Positions 22,783 through 33,779 are shown, counted from the stretch's first letter. The stretch: DNA of 64,000 nucleotides from Tupaia tana (GCA_026018925.1 JAKSZU010000025.1:27636696-27700695), one strand, 5' to 3'. The notes: generated from the letters alone by a model not told the origin. Program-made: numbers and translations.

Positions 22783-22893
22783 GAACTTCAAAAGTTTATG
22801 GGAAAGTAGAATCAAATTACGAGTTTATTTTGGTGCAATAAATTGAAATATATGCTTTTTCTTCCTATACCTTTTCCATGAAATTTTTGAAGA
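22783..22893. mobile_element. Mariner-like MITE (diverged)
   Basis: About 110 bases with terminal inverted repeats: the left gaacttcaaaagtttatggg and the right ccatgaaatttttgaagac are near reverse complements. The same short element occurs at 41380. It has no coding capacity, as expected for a MITE. The mariner assignment rests on the remembered form of such termini. Confidence 0.6.
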
Positions 22894-22999
22894 CACTTCC
22901 GAAACTTAAGTTGAACTTCAGACAAGTAGTGGGTAATTGTTTAGTATGAGCATGCCCTGTATAATTAAGATACAGTAGGATTCCATGGCATATATTATG

Positions 23000-23560
23000 C
23001 AAAAAATTTTACCTGCTTGAAATGCACACTTCCTTGGGTGCCCTGTAGTCTGGCAGCTTCCATTCTTGGTGTTGTGGCTGCCAGGGTAATGTCCCCCCAG
23101 GCATGTCCGCCTCGTCCTCCTCAGAACGTGTCAGTTCTGGCGACGAAGGAGAAGAGTGTTTTAGATGAAGTTTGCTGGGCAGTTTTGCTGAGGAGACGAC
23201 GCGGATTGAGCCGAGTGCGCTGTGGTGGCCACACAGTTGTTCGAGGCTGCAGAGTGAGGCTCGCCAGCACCGCAGGCTTTCAGGACGCAGGGCAGTGCCG
23301 TGGGCCGAGGCGGTGATCGACCCCAGGAGCCGGGAAGGCGAGGAGGTGGGTTTTCTCCAGGAGCTCCCCACGGTTGGATTCTGCCCAGCGAGGCCCGTGG
23401 TGGACTTCTTCCTCCTGGGACGAAGCACGACGCTGCCGTGTCGCTGTTCAGGCCCTGACGTGCCCGGGACGTCCTACGGCAGCTGTGGGAAGCAGCTTTT
23501 TGGTTATGGAGCCGTGAGGCCGAATCCCTTGAAGTTCATATTTTGATTTTATAGGCGTTT
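23000..23560. other. GC-rich, CpG-rich unique segment with long overlapping frames
   Basis: Overlapping open frames of 139 codons (minus, 23009-23428), 99 and 124 codons (plus) exist. The minus-strand frame has a Ser-rich part followed by an acidic stretch (SEEDEADMPGG) near its C-terminal third. I do not recognise it. It could be a decayed processed pseudogene or chance frames from CpG-rich DNA. Confidence 0.35.
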
Positions 23561-24535
23561 GCGGATCCGAACCAACACCCGGGAAGCGCCACCACGGACG
23601 CTCGCTGGCGTCGAGCACCTCTCCTTACTCTCCGGAGTGTCTTCCTTGGCCCGACCGGAAGCGCTGCACAGGTCGCTTTCTCGTTTTGGAAGCCGGCATT
23701 GTTTTGTTCTCTTGTTAGCTATTGCGTGTGAATGGCTTGAGCAGAGAGGCTTTAATTCGAGCAATCAGCGTCTTAGAGCATCAGTCATGAAATAGACTCA
23801 CATCAGAAGGTCCCACTTGGGATCCAGCTACAGAGGCAGGGGAGGACAGCCGAGATAAGCGAGTGAACTTCACCGACTCGCTGAGTGTGGAGCGACGGGG
23901 AGGCCAGGCCCCGGGACAGCTTCGCCAGCCTTCGGGGTGGGGACTCAGGTGCTAAATGCACATGTTTATCTGTATTTCTCACATGGACTGTCACTCAACC
24001 GCCTGGCTGTGAAATACAAGGAGGCTTCTCTGAACGCTGTAGGAATTCTGCTTTCTGGGACAGCCCGACAGCTCGCAAGTCTGTAATAGGAGAGGGAGGA
24101 TTAGACAGTGCATTTAAAATGCGCGTGTTTCAGAGTTCTCATCAAGCTTAGAGATGCACTGGGGGTTGAGACGGAGTCCTCAGATGCACAGAGTTCCCAG
24201 TTTGCAGAGGGAGACAGGCTCCGGAGCCAACGACAGCTGTGCGACTGGTGAATGTCCTTACAGAGAGGTGCTCACGGAGCTGGGGCCTGCACAGCCGGGT
24301 CCTCACGGCCTGCGGCTTCTCTGAGTGGGTAACACGTGGCGAGCAAGCTGAAGGTTCCCTGGGAACCCCGACACCCAGTAACAGGAGTAGGAAGGCTTCT
24401 GTGCTGAGGGAGTAGGGACGCTTTATTTCTTTAATGAAAGACTAAATGAAACAGAGCAGCTTTAATTCTACTTACCTGATTTGCAAGTTGAGTGTTACAA
24501 AGGTCCCTTCTTTATGTAAAAGTTTGTGCTCTAGG
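23560..24535. other. Unique sequence, no gene seen
   Basis: GC-rich with many CpG sites at 23560-23700 and mixed after that. No gene-like structure or repeat is identified. Confidence 0.45.
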
Positions 24536-24544
24536 ACATGTAAG

Positions 24545-24755
24545 CTCACAGGAGGGAGGGAGAGAGGGAAGGAAAGAGAGAGAGAAAGAGAGAGAGAAAG
24601 AGAAAGAGAGAGCTCTCCCCAGGAGGGATTACCACCCTGCAGTCCGTTCTCTCCCATTGTTCTTCGGAGATTTAGGGCACGCACTTACTCAGGCCCAGCG
24701 TGATTTTCAAGCTGCTGGGTGCGGGACCCAAACTGCAGAGTCAGCCATCAGTGTC
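24545..24755 (-). mobile_element. tRNA-derived SINE-like element with expanded GA tract
   Basis: Antisense arrangement: a GA-rich stretch (24555-24612), ctccccaggagggattacca, then ttcggagatttagggcacgc and gtgattttcaagctgctggg. The head after the B box is lost. The GA tract is longer than in other copies and is now a microsatellite. Confidence 0.72.
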
Positions 24756-24759
24756 TGTA

Positions 24760-25055
24760 CATCTGAGGTCAGGATGGCGGCAGGAAACGGAAATCCTCAG
24801 GACCGTGTAGTCGCTGAAAATGCCTGGGAAGGGCTGGAGAGAAGGCACAAGAGACGAGATCCCGGGAGAGCGACGAGAAACACCAAAACACAAAATAGAC
24901 ACAAAAGCAAGCAGCACCCCAGAGGGGGGACTCCTCAGAGGAGCAGGTGGAAGGGGGGCGTCGGCAGGGACGGATTGACCAGCAATGCAGGGTGTGTGTC
25001 TGCATTTCAGGTCAGATAGAACCAATGGGAGCCACGTCCCTTCAATATGCAGTAG
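24760..25055. other. Unique sequence, no gene seen
   Basis: A 175-codon plus-strand frame (24492-25019) begins within the SINE-like element and its GA tract and continues here with Arg/Lys-rich composition. A product is unlikely. Confidence 0.4.
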
Positions 25056-25057
25056 TT

Positions 25058-25147
25058 GGGACCAGCAGTTAGCGTAATGGCTATGTCGCTGGACTCCCAT
25101 GTAGTTGACCATGGTTCGAGTCCCGGACCTGGTGGCTTAAACTCATC
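25058..25147 (+). mobile_element. SINE head fragment (tRNA-related region only)
   Basis: Only the first 90 bases of a type A SINE are present, from gggaccagcagttagcgtaa through ggttcgagtcccgg to gtggcttaaactcat. The end is abrupt, without middle or tail. A 3'-truncated SINE is unusual for a retrotransposed copy and more likely reflects a later deletion or rearrangement. Confidence 0.88.
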
Positions 25148-25346
25148 AGTGGTGAATTTGCTGAGGTGAATTCAGAGCTGTGTGCTGGAGAAAAGATCAG
25201 AGTGAAATATGGAGAGTTAATGAAATGCAAGAGAGGTCTTAAGGGCTCACCACTTCATTAAGGAGTTAATGAAAAAGAAGAGAGGGAGGAGAATGAGACT
25301 GCTAGCACCTAGATGAGGAGATGGATTTGAGGAAAACAATTTGCTT

Positions 25347-25508
25347 TATTTATTTATTTTAGTATTTTATTTTATTTTTAATTTGACCAAATAGAGACAG
25401 AGATAGAGAGAGAAAGTGAGAAAGCAAGCCTCCAGGTCTGGGATTTGAACTGCAGTTGGTCCTGCGGAAGTCCAACGCCTTTACCACCATGCCACCTGCT
25501 GGCCCCAA
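25347..25508 (-). mobile_element. tRNA-derived SINE, short type B
   Basis: Antisense: (TTTA)-rich tail, taatttgaccaaatagagac, GA-rich tract, cctccaggtctgggatttga, then the head region gccacctgctggcccc. The middle domain of type A is absent. The direct repeats caatttg(c/t)t at 25338 and 25510 look like a target-site duplication. Confidence 0.86.
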
Positions 25509-26390
25509 GCAATTTGTTGTATTTTAAGCAGGAGAGGACTGCGTGCCTCTGTGAATGAAAACCATGAACAGGCAGAGTGAGCACACATTCAGGACTTCGG
25601 TTACAGGGGACGGCCACTCAAATAAAGGAAGAAAATGAAAGTCCGAACCCCGACTCAGAAATCGTGATCTCCAGGAATGGCCGACCCAGGGACCCCAGGC
25701 CCCTGATGGTCCCGTTTCACCTTCCACAGAAGTAAGGACACGGCCCATCTCGGCGTCCCCCGCACACTGGACCCGCCTGGGCGTGTCTGGGAGATGACCC
25801 GTGCCTGGAGAGCGGTGAGAAGCCTTGACGAGACCTGTGATGGACAGGCCACCGCCCTGGGCCAGCAGGTGGGGCAGTCCCCGTGGAACGCCGCAGGAGA
25901 GCCGGAGATGGAGACGGTGGAGGAGTGGTTGCAGCGGGATGGCCCACGTTCCCCACAATGGGCAGAAGGCCGGCTTCGCAGCAGGAAGGCCTTGGCGACT
26001 CAGCGGATGGGGTCTCTGAGAAGCTGGCGAGACCCAGAGACCTGGTCGTGGGGTCTGCTGCAGACAGGACGCCGCACATCTCCCGTTGTCACTTCAGAAA
26101 GAGCCCTCCTGTCTGCCTTCTTGACATGGCTGTGTCCTGCAAGAAAACTCTCCTGGATCTACTTGGTTTCTTCCTAACAACTCTTGCTCTCTAAAGTTAC
26201 AATACCTGTAACTTTTCTCATCTGTTAATAGCTGGGTTCATCTGCCTTTCAAGTATTCAAATACACGCCCATTAAATCAGTGACCTTAGTCTTTATTTCC
26301 ATCCGAATTCTAAAGTAGCATCTAGCATACACTTAGCACTGAGTTTCTCCTGAATTAAAGGAGGGAAAATGATACATTGTATCTTTAGAC
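25509..26390. other. GC-rich then mixed unique sequence, no gene seen
   Basis: Several overlapping frames of 100-144 codons on both strands cover 25520-26190. They all overlap one another and none shows a domain. The pattern is explained by high GC with few stop codons. Confidence 0.4.
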
Positions 26391-27630
26391 ATCTTTTTTT
26401 TTTTTTCAGCTATAAACTACAGACCAGCTGGGTTTCTCTTCTTTGTTATTTTTTTTCTTTTTAATGGCAAGTAGAGTACCCGCTCAGGGTAGTGTGTACC
26501 CTGGAGTATTGTTCCACTTACAATATGTAACCGGATTTGGGTCATCAGATACAAAGTCTCAAGGCTGATGAGCAGAAAAGTAACATATACCGGAGAGCAG
26601 GCAGTCCATGGAATGGACTGTTTTTTCTGTGTTATTTTTTAGCTCCATCCCCTTGCCTGTGACCACAGCAGAAGATGGAGAAGTCTGTAAATTTTACAGC
26701 AAAATGGTGATTCAGAATACGCTCTAAATTATGTAGATGTTTCCCTGGACATAGTCTCCAAAGTTACACTGCAGTTTACATCAATTAATCTTTTAGAATT
26801 CCTTGAGTCAGGTTCCCCAAGTATCCTCACAGTGTAACTGACTAGAACTGCCTCGCATTGAAAGCTCGGGCAACCAGACAGCCTGTGGTCTCCGAGTCCG
26901 CAGTGTGTTAAGTTTAACACATGTGGGAACAATCCATTAGGTGAACTTGCAAGGGGACCTTTGAGAACTACTCTCCTGGAATATCTAATAAGGAAGCTTT
27001 TCTAAAAGGCAAGTGAAAAACTGTCCAGTTTCATTTAATCCTCACAGGGAGCTCTGCTGACAGTACAGGTCATGCACACACACTTTCCATGGTGACTATA
27101 ACCGACGTGTTTTCATAGATGATTGTGTGTGTGCGTGTGTTTCATGTGCGTGTTCACAGAGAGCCACTGATGATCTTAGGAAAAAAAAATCTAAGTATGG
27201 TTTTGACACATAATGTACTAACCCTAACCTTCCTTTTAAAATAGATTAAAATTATAAGCCATGAAGTAACATAGCACGTGCTTGAGCAGTAAATACAACA
27301 AAAGCAAAACACTATTTTTCTATAACATAGTTCTCAGATTTTTATGCATTATATTATGTATGGATCAAGATGAATATTTTAACATTTACCTGATGGAAAC
27401 AGAATGTGAATGTGAGTTATACACATAACCGAAATCAAGAAAATGTTTTCTCGTCAACAATTAATGAAAATAGACAAAAACTGAAATTTTGCTCTTCGAT
27501 GGCAATTATAATCATCAGGAAATATGGAAAAAGGAAAGGCTAAATTACAGTTTCAAACCCCAAGAAGAAAATGTCTAAAGCTTCTATAGAACATAGAAGA
27601 AACATAAACACAATGACCTTAATTTATTCC
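26390..27630. other. AT-rich unique sequence, no gene seen
   Basis: No repeat is clearly identified. The part 26640-26990 ends with tttgagaactactctcctgg, which faintly resembles the end of a hAT-type DNA element, but I do not call it. A TG patch is at 27125-27145. Confidence 0.4.
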
Positions 27631-27740
27631 ATTTTTCATTTATTTCTCCAAAAATTTGTGTTGAGTTCTTGTAGTAGACACTGTGCTAGGTGCTTAACAA
27701 AAATGTTGAAAAATCTCAGTCCCCATTATAAAGGCCCCAG
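27630..27740 (-). repeat. L2/MIR-like 3' end fragment
   Basis: The antisense landmark ttcatttatttctccaaaaa is followed by ttgtgttgagttctt and gacactgtgctaggtgctta, then a degenerate segment corresponding to the gggatacaacagtgaac region and cagtccccattataaaggcc. The order matches the antisense L2 end. Confidence 0.7.
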
Positions 27741-28620
27741 TGCTGTCTGCAATTAGGCATTTGGCATTCGATAAACTTTCACAGCACGTGCAACGATGCA
27801 GATTCGGGGTCCGCCTTGGGTCCAAGTCAGGGTGGTCTTTTCCACCAGTACCGGGCTTTAGAGAACTCTACATATCACCAATAGAAAAGAGCAAATACAG
27901 GTATTAAAGAACTAACGGGTGCCTCTGAGACTCCGGGTACACCCCTGGTAACCACACATTTTCTCTCACCACTGACACTTCTCAAGTCCCAGAGAAATAA
28001 TTTTCACACTGCCTTGGACCTACATCTTTGAAACAAGTAAAATGCATCTGAATTCCGTGAACGCCTGTAGTCAGTGCCCCTCTGATGTCTGACATGTATG
28101 CTATTTTGCAGTTCAGAGAGGGTTTGATGGTGGAGCTTTAGAAAAAAGGCAAAGACAACTTGATAAACTTTTCAAACTCTTTGTCTGAGGCAACATGGAT
28201 ATTACATATTCACGCACATCAAAATATGTCCATTTTCAGGTATATTCTCATGTATTAATATGTAGTTCATGGGTGTGTGTGTGTGTGTATAAAATATAGT
28301 AACAATGCCATTATAGTACATATCTTATTAGTATAATAGTTATAAAATCCTGTAAATTATTTAAAACTAAAAATGAGATAAAGCATAGGCTTTATTTAAT
28401 TCCATTTTTAAAAGTTATTAATTAACCTTGATTTTAGTCTTTCAGTTTTATAGATTTTAATATTATAGTTTAGAAGAAAAACATTTAAAAATGATCTTTT
28501 TTTTTTCTTTTTTAAAGCTAAGCTTTATTTTTGGTAAATATATTTTCAAATTGGGAGCATCATGAATGCAATTACATTTTACTTTGATCCATTAAATTTT
28601 TATCTTTAATTGAACCCATA
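27740..28620. other. AT-rich unique sequence, no gene seen
   Basis: No gene. A TG microsatellite lies at about 28272-28289. The stretch after 28290 is very AT-rich. Confidence 0.5.
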
Positions 28621-28639
28621 GTATGTGAAGATCTTTTTA

Positions 28640-29725
28640 AAAAATTATTTTTTATATTTAATCATTGTACATCTTAACAGCATACAAAATGGTATTTTCA
28701 AAGCATACATGCACTGCAAATCAGTCAAGTCCAAGATATTTTCATACACATCATCCTCAACAGATGACCATTGTGTCTGTTCAGTATTTTCCCCTGAACT
28801 CCTCCCTCCCACCCCGCTCTACCCACCCTCTCCTACCATCTCTGGTATCCACACCTGCTGTCTCTGCTTCTGTGTCTTCCAGTCCTTCAGTCCCTGCCGT
28901 AAAGTGCAGCCGTTTGGTATATACTGAGCGGAGATATACGGTGTTTGTCTTTAATAGTCTGCCTTGTCTCAGTTAGCATTAAGTCCTCTCTGTGCATCCA
29001 CTTTGTGTCAAATGCCAGGCTTTCGTTGTTCTTTCTGGCTAAGATGTATCCCACAGTGTATACGTGCCATATTTGTTCAATCCAGTCTTCCATTCTTGGG
29101 TATTCAGGTTGGCTCCGTGTCTTAGTAACTGAATAATCCTGCAGTGAACGTGGACGTGCAAGTGTCTTTATAGCTTTGTGTTTTCCTATCCCATGAATAA
29201 ATACCAAGAGTGGTTTTACTGGGTCATGTGGCAGTTCTATCTATAGGTGTTTTTTAAAGAATTATTTTATTTAACTTTCTTTGTTTATTTCAGTTTGACC
29301 AGAGAGGGAGGAGAGAAAGGAAGGAGAGAGGGAGGGAGAGAGAGAAAGCAAGCCTCCAGGCCTGGGACTCGAACTGTGGTCGGCCATGTGGGAATCCAGC
29401 ACCCTTAGCCACCACACCACCTGCCAGCCCCTGTCTGTAGGTTTGGAGGAGCCTCCATATTGTTCTCTACAGTGGCTCTGCTAATTTACATTCCCACCAG
29501 CAGTGTGGGAGAGTTCCCTTTTCACCACAGCCTCACCAGCACTTGTCATTCTTTACTTTTTTGATCCTAAACATTCTAACTGGCGTTAAATGGCATTTCA
29601 TCATGGTTTTTCATCTGCATTTTCCTTACGATAAGAGATGTTGAGAATTTTCTCATTTGTTTTTTGGCCATTTGTATGTCTTCCTTGGAGAGTTATCTGT
29701 TCATCTCATTTGTCCATCTTTCACC
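28640..29725 (-). repeat. L1 LINE 3' end (ORF2 end and 3' UTR), split by a SINE
   Basis: The plus strand follows the antisense L1 3' region in order: atcattgtacatcttaacag, ctctggtatccacacctgct, tgcatccactttgtgtcaaa-like, gtatcccacagtgtatacg, ccagtcttccattcttgggt, gaataaataccaagagtgg, then after the SINE gctctgctaatttacattcc, cccaccagcagtgtgggaga, ttttcatctgcattttcctt and ggccatttgtatgtcttcct. Many substitutions make it noncoding. This is the longest L1 fragment in the window. Confidence 0.88.
29249..29431 (-). mobile_element. tRNA-derived SINE (type B) inserted in L1
   Basis: Antisense short type: tttcagtttgaccagagagg, a GA-rich tract, gcctccaggcctgggactcg and the head accacctgccagcccc. Flanking direct repeats tct(a/g)taggt at 29240 and 29434 mark insertion into the L1. 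Confidence 0.9.
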
Positions 29726-29726
29726 T

Positions 29727-29985
29727 TTTTTTTTTTTTTGCTATAGGGTGGGTACTCTCGCCAGACAGAGAGACAGAGAGACAGAAAATGAGACATCAAC
29801 CCCCAGAGGGGATGGCCATGCCGCAATACCTTCTCCTCCATTCTCTCGGGATCTTGGGCACGCACGCACACGCGCCCGGCGTGAGTTTTAAGCCACCGGG
29901 TCTGGGACGCGAACCACGGTCGACTACGTGGGAAAGTAGCAGTTAGCGACATAGCCGTTACGCTAACTGCTGGGCCCCCTCCTTC
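29727..29985 (-). mobile_element. tRNA-derived SINE (type A), CpG-rich
   Basis: Antisense copy from poly(T) and ttttgctatagggtgggtac to aactgctgggcccc. The head region carries an extra short duplicated piece (gtagcagttagcgacatagc, then gttacgctaactg), as if part of the head was repeated or inverted. It abuts the L1 3' fragment. Confidence 0.88.
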
Positions 29986-30021
29986 ATGATTTCTAAAGAC
30001 ATTATTTTGCTTCTTATATTT

Positions 30022-30272
30022 AAAATTTTTTGAGAGAGATCTTTGCTGTAGGGTGCATGTGCTCACTGGAGAGACAGAGAGAAAGCAAGAAATCACCCCT
30101 CATGGGGGATGGCCATACCACAGTCCCATTTCCTCTGTTCTCCTCTTGGGATTTTTGGCATTCATGCACAAGTGCCCGGTGTGTTTTAAGCCACTGGGTC
30201 CGGGACTCGAACTGTGGTTGACTATGTGAGAGTCCGGTGATGCACACGATGCATATTAAAGACAACAGGTCC
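30022..30272 (-). mobile_element. tRNA-derived SINE (type A)
   Basis: Antisense copy: gagagatctttgctgtaggg, GA-rich tract, gttctcctcttgggattttt, and ggtccgggactcgaactgtg. The last head bases are altered (atgcacacgatgcatattaa) before acaggtcctc. Confidence 0.83.
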
Positions 30273-30274
30273 TC

Positions 30275-30970
30275 TCTCTGTGCACAAGGCTGCTCTCTCC
30301 TGTTTTCTTATGTATCACTAACTGCTTCTCATCACTCACTTACCCACTTTTTACAGGGACATAGGTAAAGCTAGTATTTGCCTTTCGTCCTAACCGTGCC
30401 ACGTGGAAAACAGCAGCAGTGACAACAGCACCAACTGGCACCTGCTGCTGGCTGGCCCGAGGGTAACAAACGGTGACCTGGCGGGGTCTCGTAAACCCAG
30501 AACACATGCGTCCTGTCCACGGGGGATCGACTCCGTGCAGCCCGTCCCTGTTGTACCCTAACGGGGCCCACTATGGCTAGACCTTCCACTTCTCAGAAGA
30601 AGCAGGAAGTCCAGATTATGGTGTGGAATGTTCCAGGATAAAGGTTGACAACTAATTTAATTCATTTTAAACATTGTGTAGGCAAATAGGGCTCGGGCCA
30701 AACAGAACACATCTGCTGCCGACAGCACTCTTGCTTAGGAAAGCTCGGGCCACTTGTCTTTCCTTTTTCCCTGTTTTCAGGCTTTGGTTTCAAGACCAGG
30801 TTCAAGGACTCCTTTGTCTGTGAAGGCTTGCTTTGAATGCCGATGGTCTGCGTTGTACTCAGTGTCCCCCGCCCCATGCAGACTCCTGCCGTCACCTCGG
30901 TATACTTAGCCACATAGTTCTCTGCCTGTCACTTCCGTGTTAAACTCTGAGCTCATCTGAGTAAGAGACT
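30275..30970. other. Unique sequence, no gene seen
   Basis: Small frames only. No repeat is identified with confidence. Confidence 0.45.
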
Positions 30971-30971
30971 G

Positions 30972-31728
30972 TCATGGGTTCGCTTGCGCCCCCCCCCCCC
31001 CCAAGCATGCACTTCTTTAAACCCCAGATCTTGCGAATTCGCCTTATTTGGATAAAGGGTCTTTGCAGATGTAAAAAGGGCTTCAAGACGAGGTCATTTG
31101 GGGTTATCTCAGTGGACCTCAGGTTCAGTGACACGTGTCCTGAACAGACGAGGGAAAACATGAGGAGGCCAAGAAGGACAGTGGCGGAGACTCCAGTGGT
31201 GCCGCTACAAGACGGGGAACGCCTGGGTCACCCGAGCTGGGGAGGAGGTGGCAGAGACTCCAGTGGTGCCGGTACGAGACGGGGAACGCCTGGGTCACCC
31301 GAGCTGGGGAGGAGGTGGCAGAGACTCCAGTGGTGCCGGTACGAGACGGGGAACGCCTGGGTCACCCGAGCTGGGGAGGAGGTGGCAGAGACTCCAGTGG
31401 TGCCGGTACGAGACGGGGAACGCCTGGGTCACCCGAGCTGGGGAGGAGGTGGCGGAGACTCCAGTGGTGCCGGTACGAGACGGGGAACGCCTGGGTCACC
31501 CGAGCTGGGGAGGAGGTGGCAGAGACTCCAGTGGTGCCGGTACGAGACGGGGAACGCCTGGGTCACCCGAGCTGGGGAGGAGGTGTCCCGGTAACCTACA
31601 GAGGAGGGTGACTCTGCCAGTACCTTGGTCCCGGCCTGCAGAGCTGAAACAGAGTGCATTTCCCTTGTTCTGAGCTATCGTGTGTATGATCATTTGTTAC
31701 AGCAGCCCTAGGACACTAATACAGAGAC
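30972..31728 (+). mobile_element. MLT1-type (ERVL-MaLR) solo LTR enlarged by a minisatellite
   Basis: The left end (tgtcatgggttcgc with a C run) and gccttatttggataaagggt, then ctttgcagatgtaa, are the first half of an MLT1C/D-like LTR. The right end, ttgttacagcagccctagga followed by cactaatac, is the canonical MaLR end. Between them lies a six-copy 67-bp array, so the LTR is about 330 bases longer than expected. Only LTR sequence is present; no internal retroviral gene is seen. Confidence 0.85.
31181..31582 (+). repeat. 67-bp minisatellite, six copies, inside the LTR
   Basis: Units start at 31181, 31248, 31315, 31382, 31449 and 31516. Each holds gagactccagtggtgccg, gacggggaacgcctgggtca and cccgagctggggaggaggt. 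The first unit differs most (gctacaag versus gtacgag); the others are almost identical. The unit corresponds to the LTR segment that normally reads like ggcagagattggagtgatg. All three plus-strand frames stay open through the array because the unit has no stop codon and its length is not a multiple of three. Confidence 0.96.
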
Positions 31729-31729
31729 T

Positions 31730-33055
31730 GTGGTTACATAATCGGGTACGCCGAACAACAGCATAGAGCCGGACATGTGGGAGGCAGGCGGGAGATAGAT
31801 GGCAATTCTTCGGAATCCGAACTATAAATCCTCCCTCTTTGTGCGTCTCCTTGCCGATTTCATGTCCTGTAGCAGAATGATATTATCCCATGACTCATAA
31901 ATGAGGTTCTTGAGTGGCCTCATTAAAGCTCAATAATGAAACCAATAGCAGTTTATTAGTGTTAGGAATCTCCGCGTCCTGTTCCTTGGCAGAAGTATAT
32001 AAAGAATGTCTTTCTGTACCTAAGCAAAGAGAAGCATCAAATGTGGTACTCTTCACCAAAAGGCAGTGAGAAAGGTCATCTCTTCCCAAAGTGAAGTCAC
32101 CTCTTGGCCCTGACGGTGGGGGAGCAGACCAGGAGGGTGGGCTTTATACCCACAAGGCGGGGATTCGAACCACAGCTGTCCCTGCTACTGCCGCTAAGAC
32201 CTTGGCAAATGATGTGACCTCCCTGAGTAAGTCGTGGTGGAATAAGGTGATAAGCACTGTTCAGTTATAAGAAGTAAGTACGTTAGAAGTCCTCAGTGAA
32301 TATCCAGACTTAGAAGGGGCTTAAGAAAATGTTACTTGCGTTCTACAGATTTCTAGCCGGCTGTTCTCCCTCAATAGATGAACTGAAATTTGGAAAAGTG
32401 CATTCACTTAGCAAACTGGTTTGAATTCAAGGATATTAAGCTCAATTTCCTATTCTTAAAAGACAATCCAGACTTCTGTAATTCCTAAAGAGCTTGTTGA
32501 GGGTTAGCCTGTTCATACCACTAGGACTGTTAAATTCTGGAATGGTCATTTTCCTTACTGAAAAGTATAAAAATAATTAATAAAATCAAGCTTTCCCTGA
32601 CGCTACATTCAACGTCCATCCTCCAGTGGTCAGTAGCTGAGCGTAACCAGCCTTGTCACCCACGCTGGAAGGTGACGAAGTGCATTCCTGTCTCCACAGT
32701 TGGAATTATTCCGACGGCAAGGCTTTGTAAGAAGGCAGGTCTTGCCCGTCGTGTTTGTGCTTATCAGTTCAGTTTTCTCAGCGGACAAAGGACACCCAGC
32801 ACTTTATTGGAGGTGCCAGTAATTATGTCAGTGCACCCACCAATCTTTCTGAAAAAAAAAAAACAAACAAACAAAAAAAAAAAAACACGTCCACTGGAAG
32901 ACTGGCCGTCGGACCGTGGCTCTGCTCTCTTCCCGATGAGCCAGTGCAGAGGCTTAGCTGGCGAGCAGCTCGCCACAGGGGAGCACCTGTAGACTTGTCT
33001 GTGTCTACAAACCTGTGTCAGGTACATTAGGTCGTTTAAGTCATTTTTGTAGCTC
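31730..33055. other. Unique sequence, no gene seen
   Basis: The part 31810-32040 is repeat-free with enhancer-like texture (cataaatgagg, cattaaagctcaataatg). A possible very diverged MIR head lies near 32140-32280. An A-rich tract with caaacaaacaa is at 32851-32886. Confidence 0.4.
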
Positions 33056-33057
33056 TG

Positions 33058-33275
33058 TGGCTTTCTATTGGGAGTGATTTAAAACCCCAACATTGTCAGA
33101 TGACACGTGACAATGTCTGGAGATGTTTTGCTTATTTCAGTGGGTTAGGGAAGAATGTTCCTGGGGTCCAGAGGGCAGAGACCCAGGGTACTGCTTAACC
33201 CGCGGCACAGGGAGACCCTCCCAGCAACAAACTGGATGACCAAAATGTGCAAATCGTGCCACGCGTGAGGAGCCA
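33058..33275 (+). repeat. MER5A-type hAT DNA element fragment
   Basis: Sense landmarks in order: gtgacaatgtctggagatgt followed by tttgct, cagagggcagagacccaggg, tactgcttaac, ggcacagggagaccctccca and gcaacaaactggatgaccaa, then aaatgtgcaaatcgtgcc. This is the order of a MER5A (Charlie-related, nonautonomous) element. Confidence 0.78.
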
Positions 33276-33539
33276 CCATCCAAGTAAACACGAGAGAAGT
33301 GTCTGTTAAGGATACCTCGCCACGTTTGGGGCTGCAGTGACTATTACAAAGCATACGTGTGCCGGGGGGAAGAGGGAACGTCTGAGTGACGGAGGAACGT
33401 TTCCGAACGCAGTCCTGGATGCGCGTGCAGATCCGTGATCCCACACACAGGTCGTGGGGCGGGCGAGCAGTGGCGTGCATTTGGCTACTCTGGGAACCGC
33501 ATGGATGAGTGTGTATCTGTCTTTTCACGGCTGGCTCGT

Positions 33540-33775
33540 TTTACTTACTAGTCTTTACAAGGTTTATCTGTGCCTGTTAGGACATGCCTTGGAATTCCAT
33601 TTCTCTCTTAAGGCTGAGTAATATTTTGTTGTACATACGCCACGGCGTGCTCATCCGTTCATTTGTCCGTGGACACTGGCAAACTAGTATCTGTTGAATC
33701 CCCGATTTCAACTCTTTTGGATGTATGCTCAAAAATGGCATTGCAGAAATATATGGCAATTCTCTGTTTATTTTA
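33540..33775 (-). repeat. L1 LINE 3' fragment
   Basis: Antisense L1 landmarks: cttaaggctgagtaatattt, tgttgtacatacgccac, tcatccgttcatttgtccg, then agtatctgttgaatccccga and ttcaactcttttggatgtat with an internal deletion relative to the usual element. It ends in atggcaattctctgttta. Confidence 0.75.
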
Positions 33776-33779
33776 TTTT

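Noticed and set aside
24492..25019. 175-codon plus-strand open frame
   Set aside because: It begins inside a GA-expanded SINE and has a low-complexity Arg/Lys/Glu composition.
26640..26990. hAT-type DNA transposon fragment
   Set aside because: Only the end tttgagaactactc is suggestive. The rest does not follow any element I can recall.
31181..31582. CRISPR-like array
   Set aside because: The units are contiguous tandem copies without unique spacers, and the DNA is mammalian. The same applies to the 9-bp and 25-bp arrays.
30974..31594. Possible 206-codon protein with repeats
   Set aside because: It lies in an MLT1-like LTR with a 67-bp minisatellite that has no stops in any plus frame. No coding signal beyond that.
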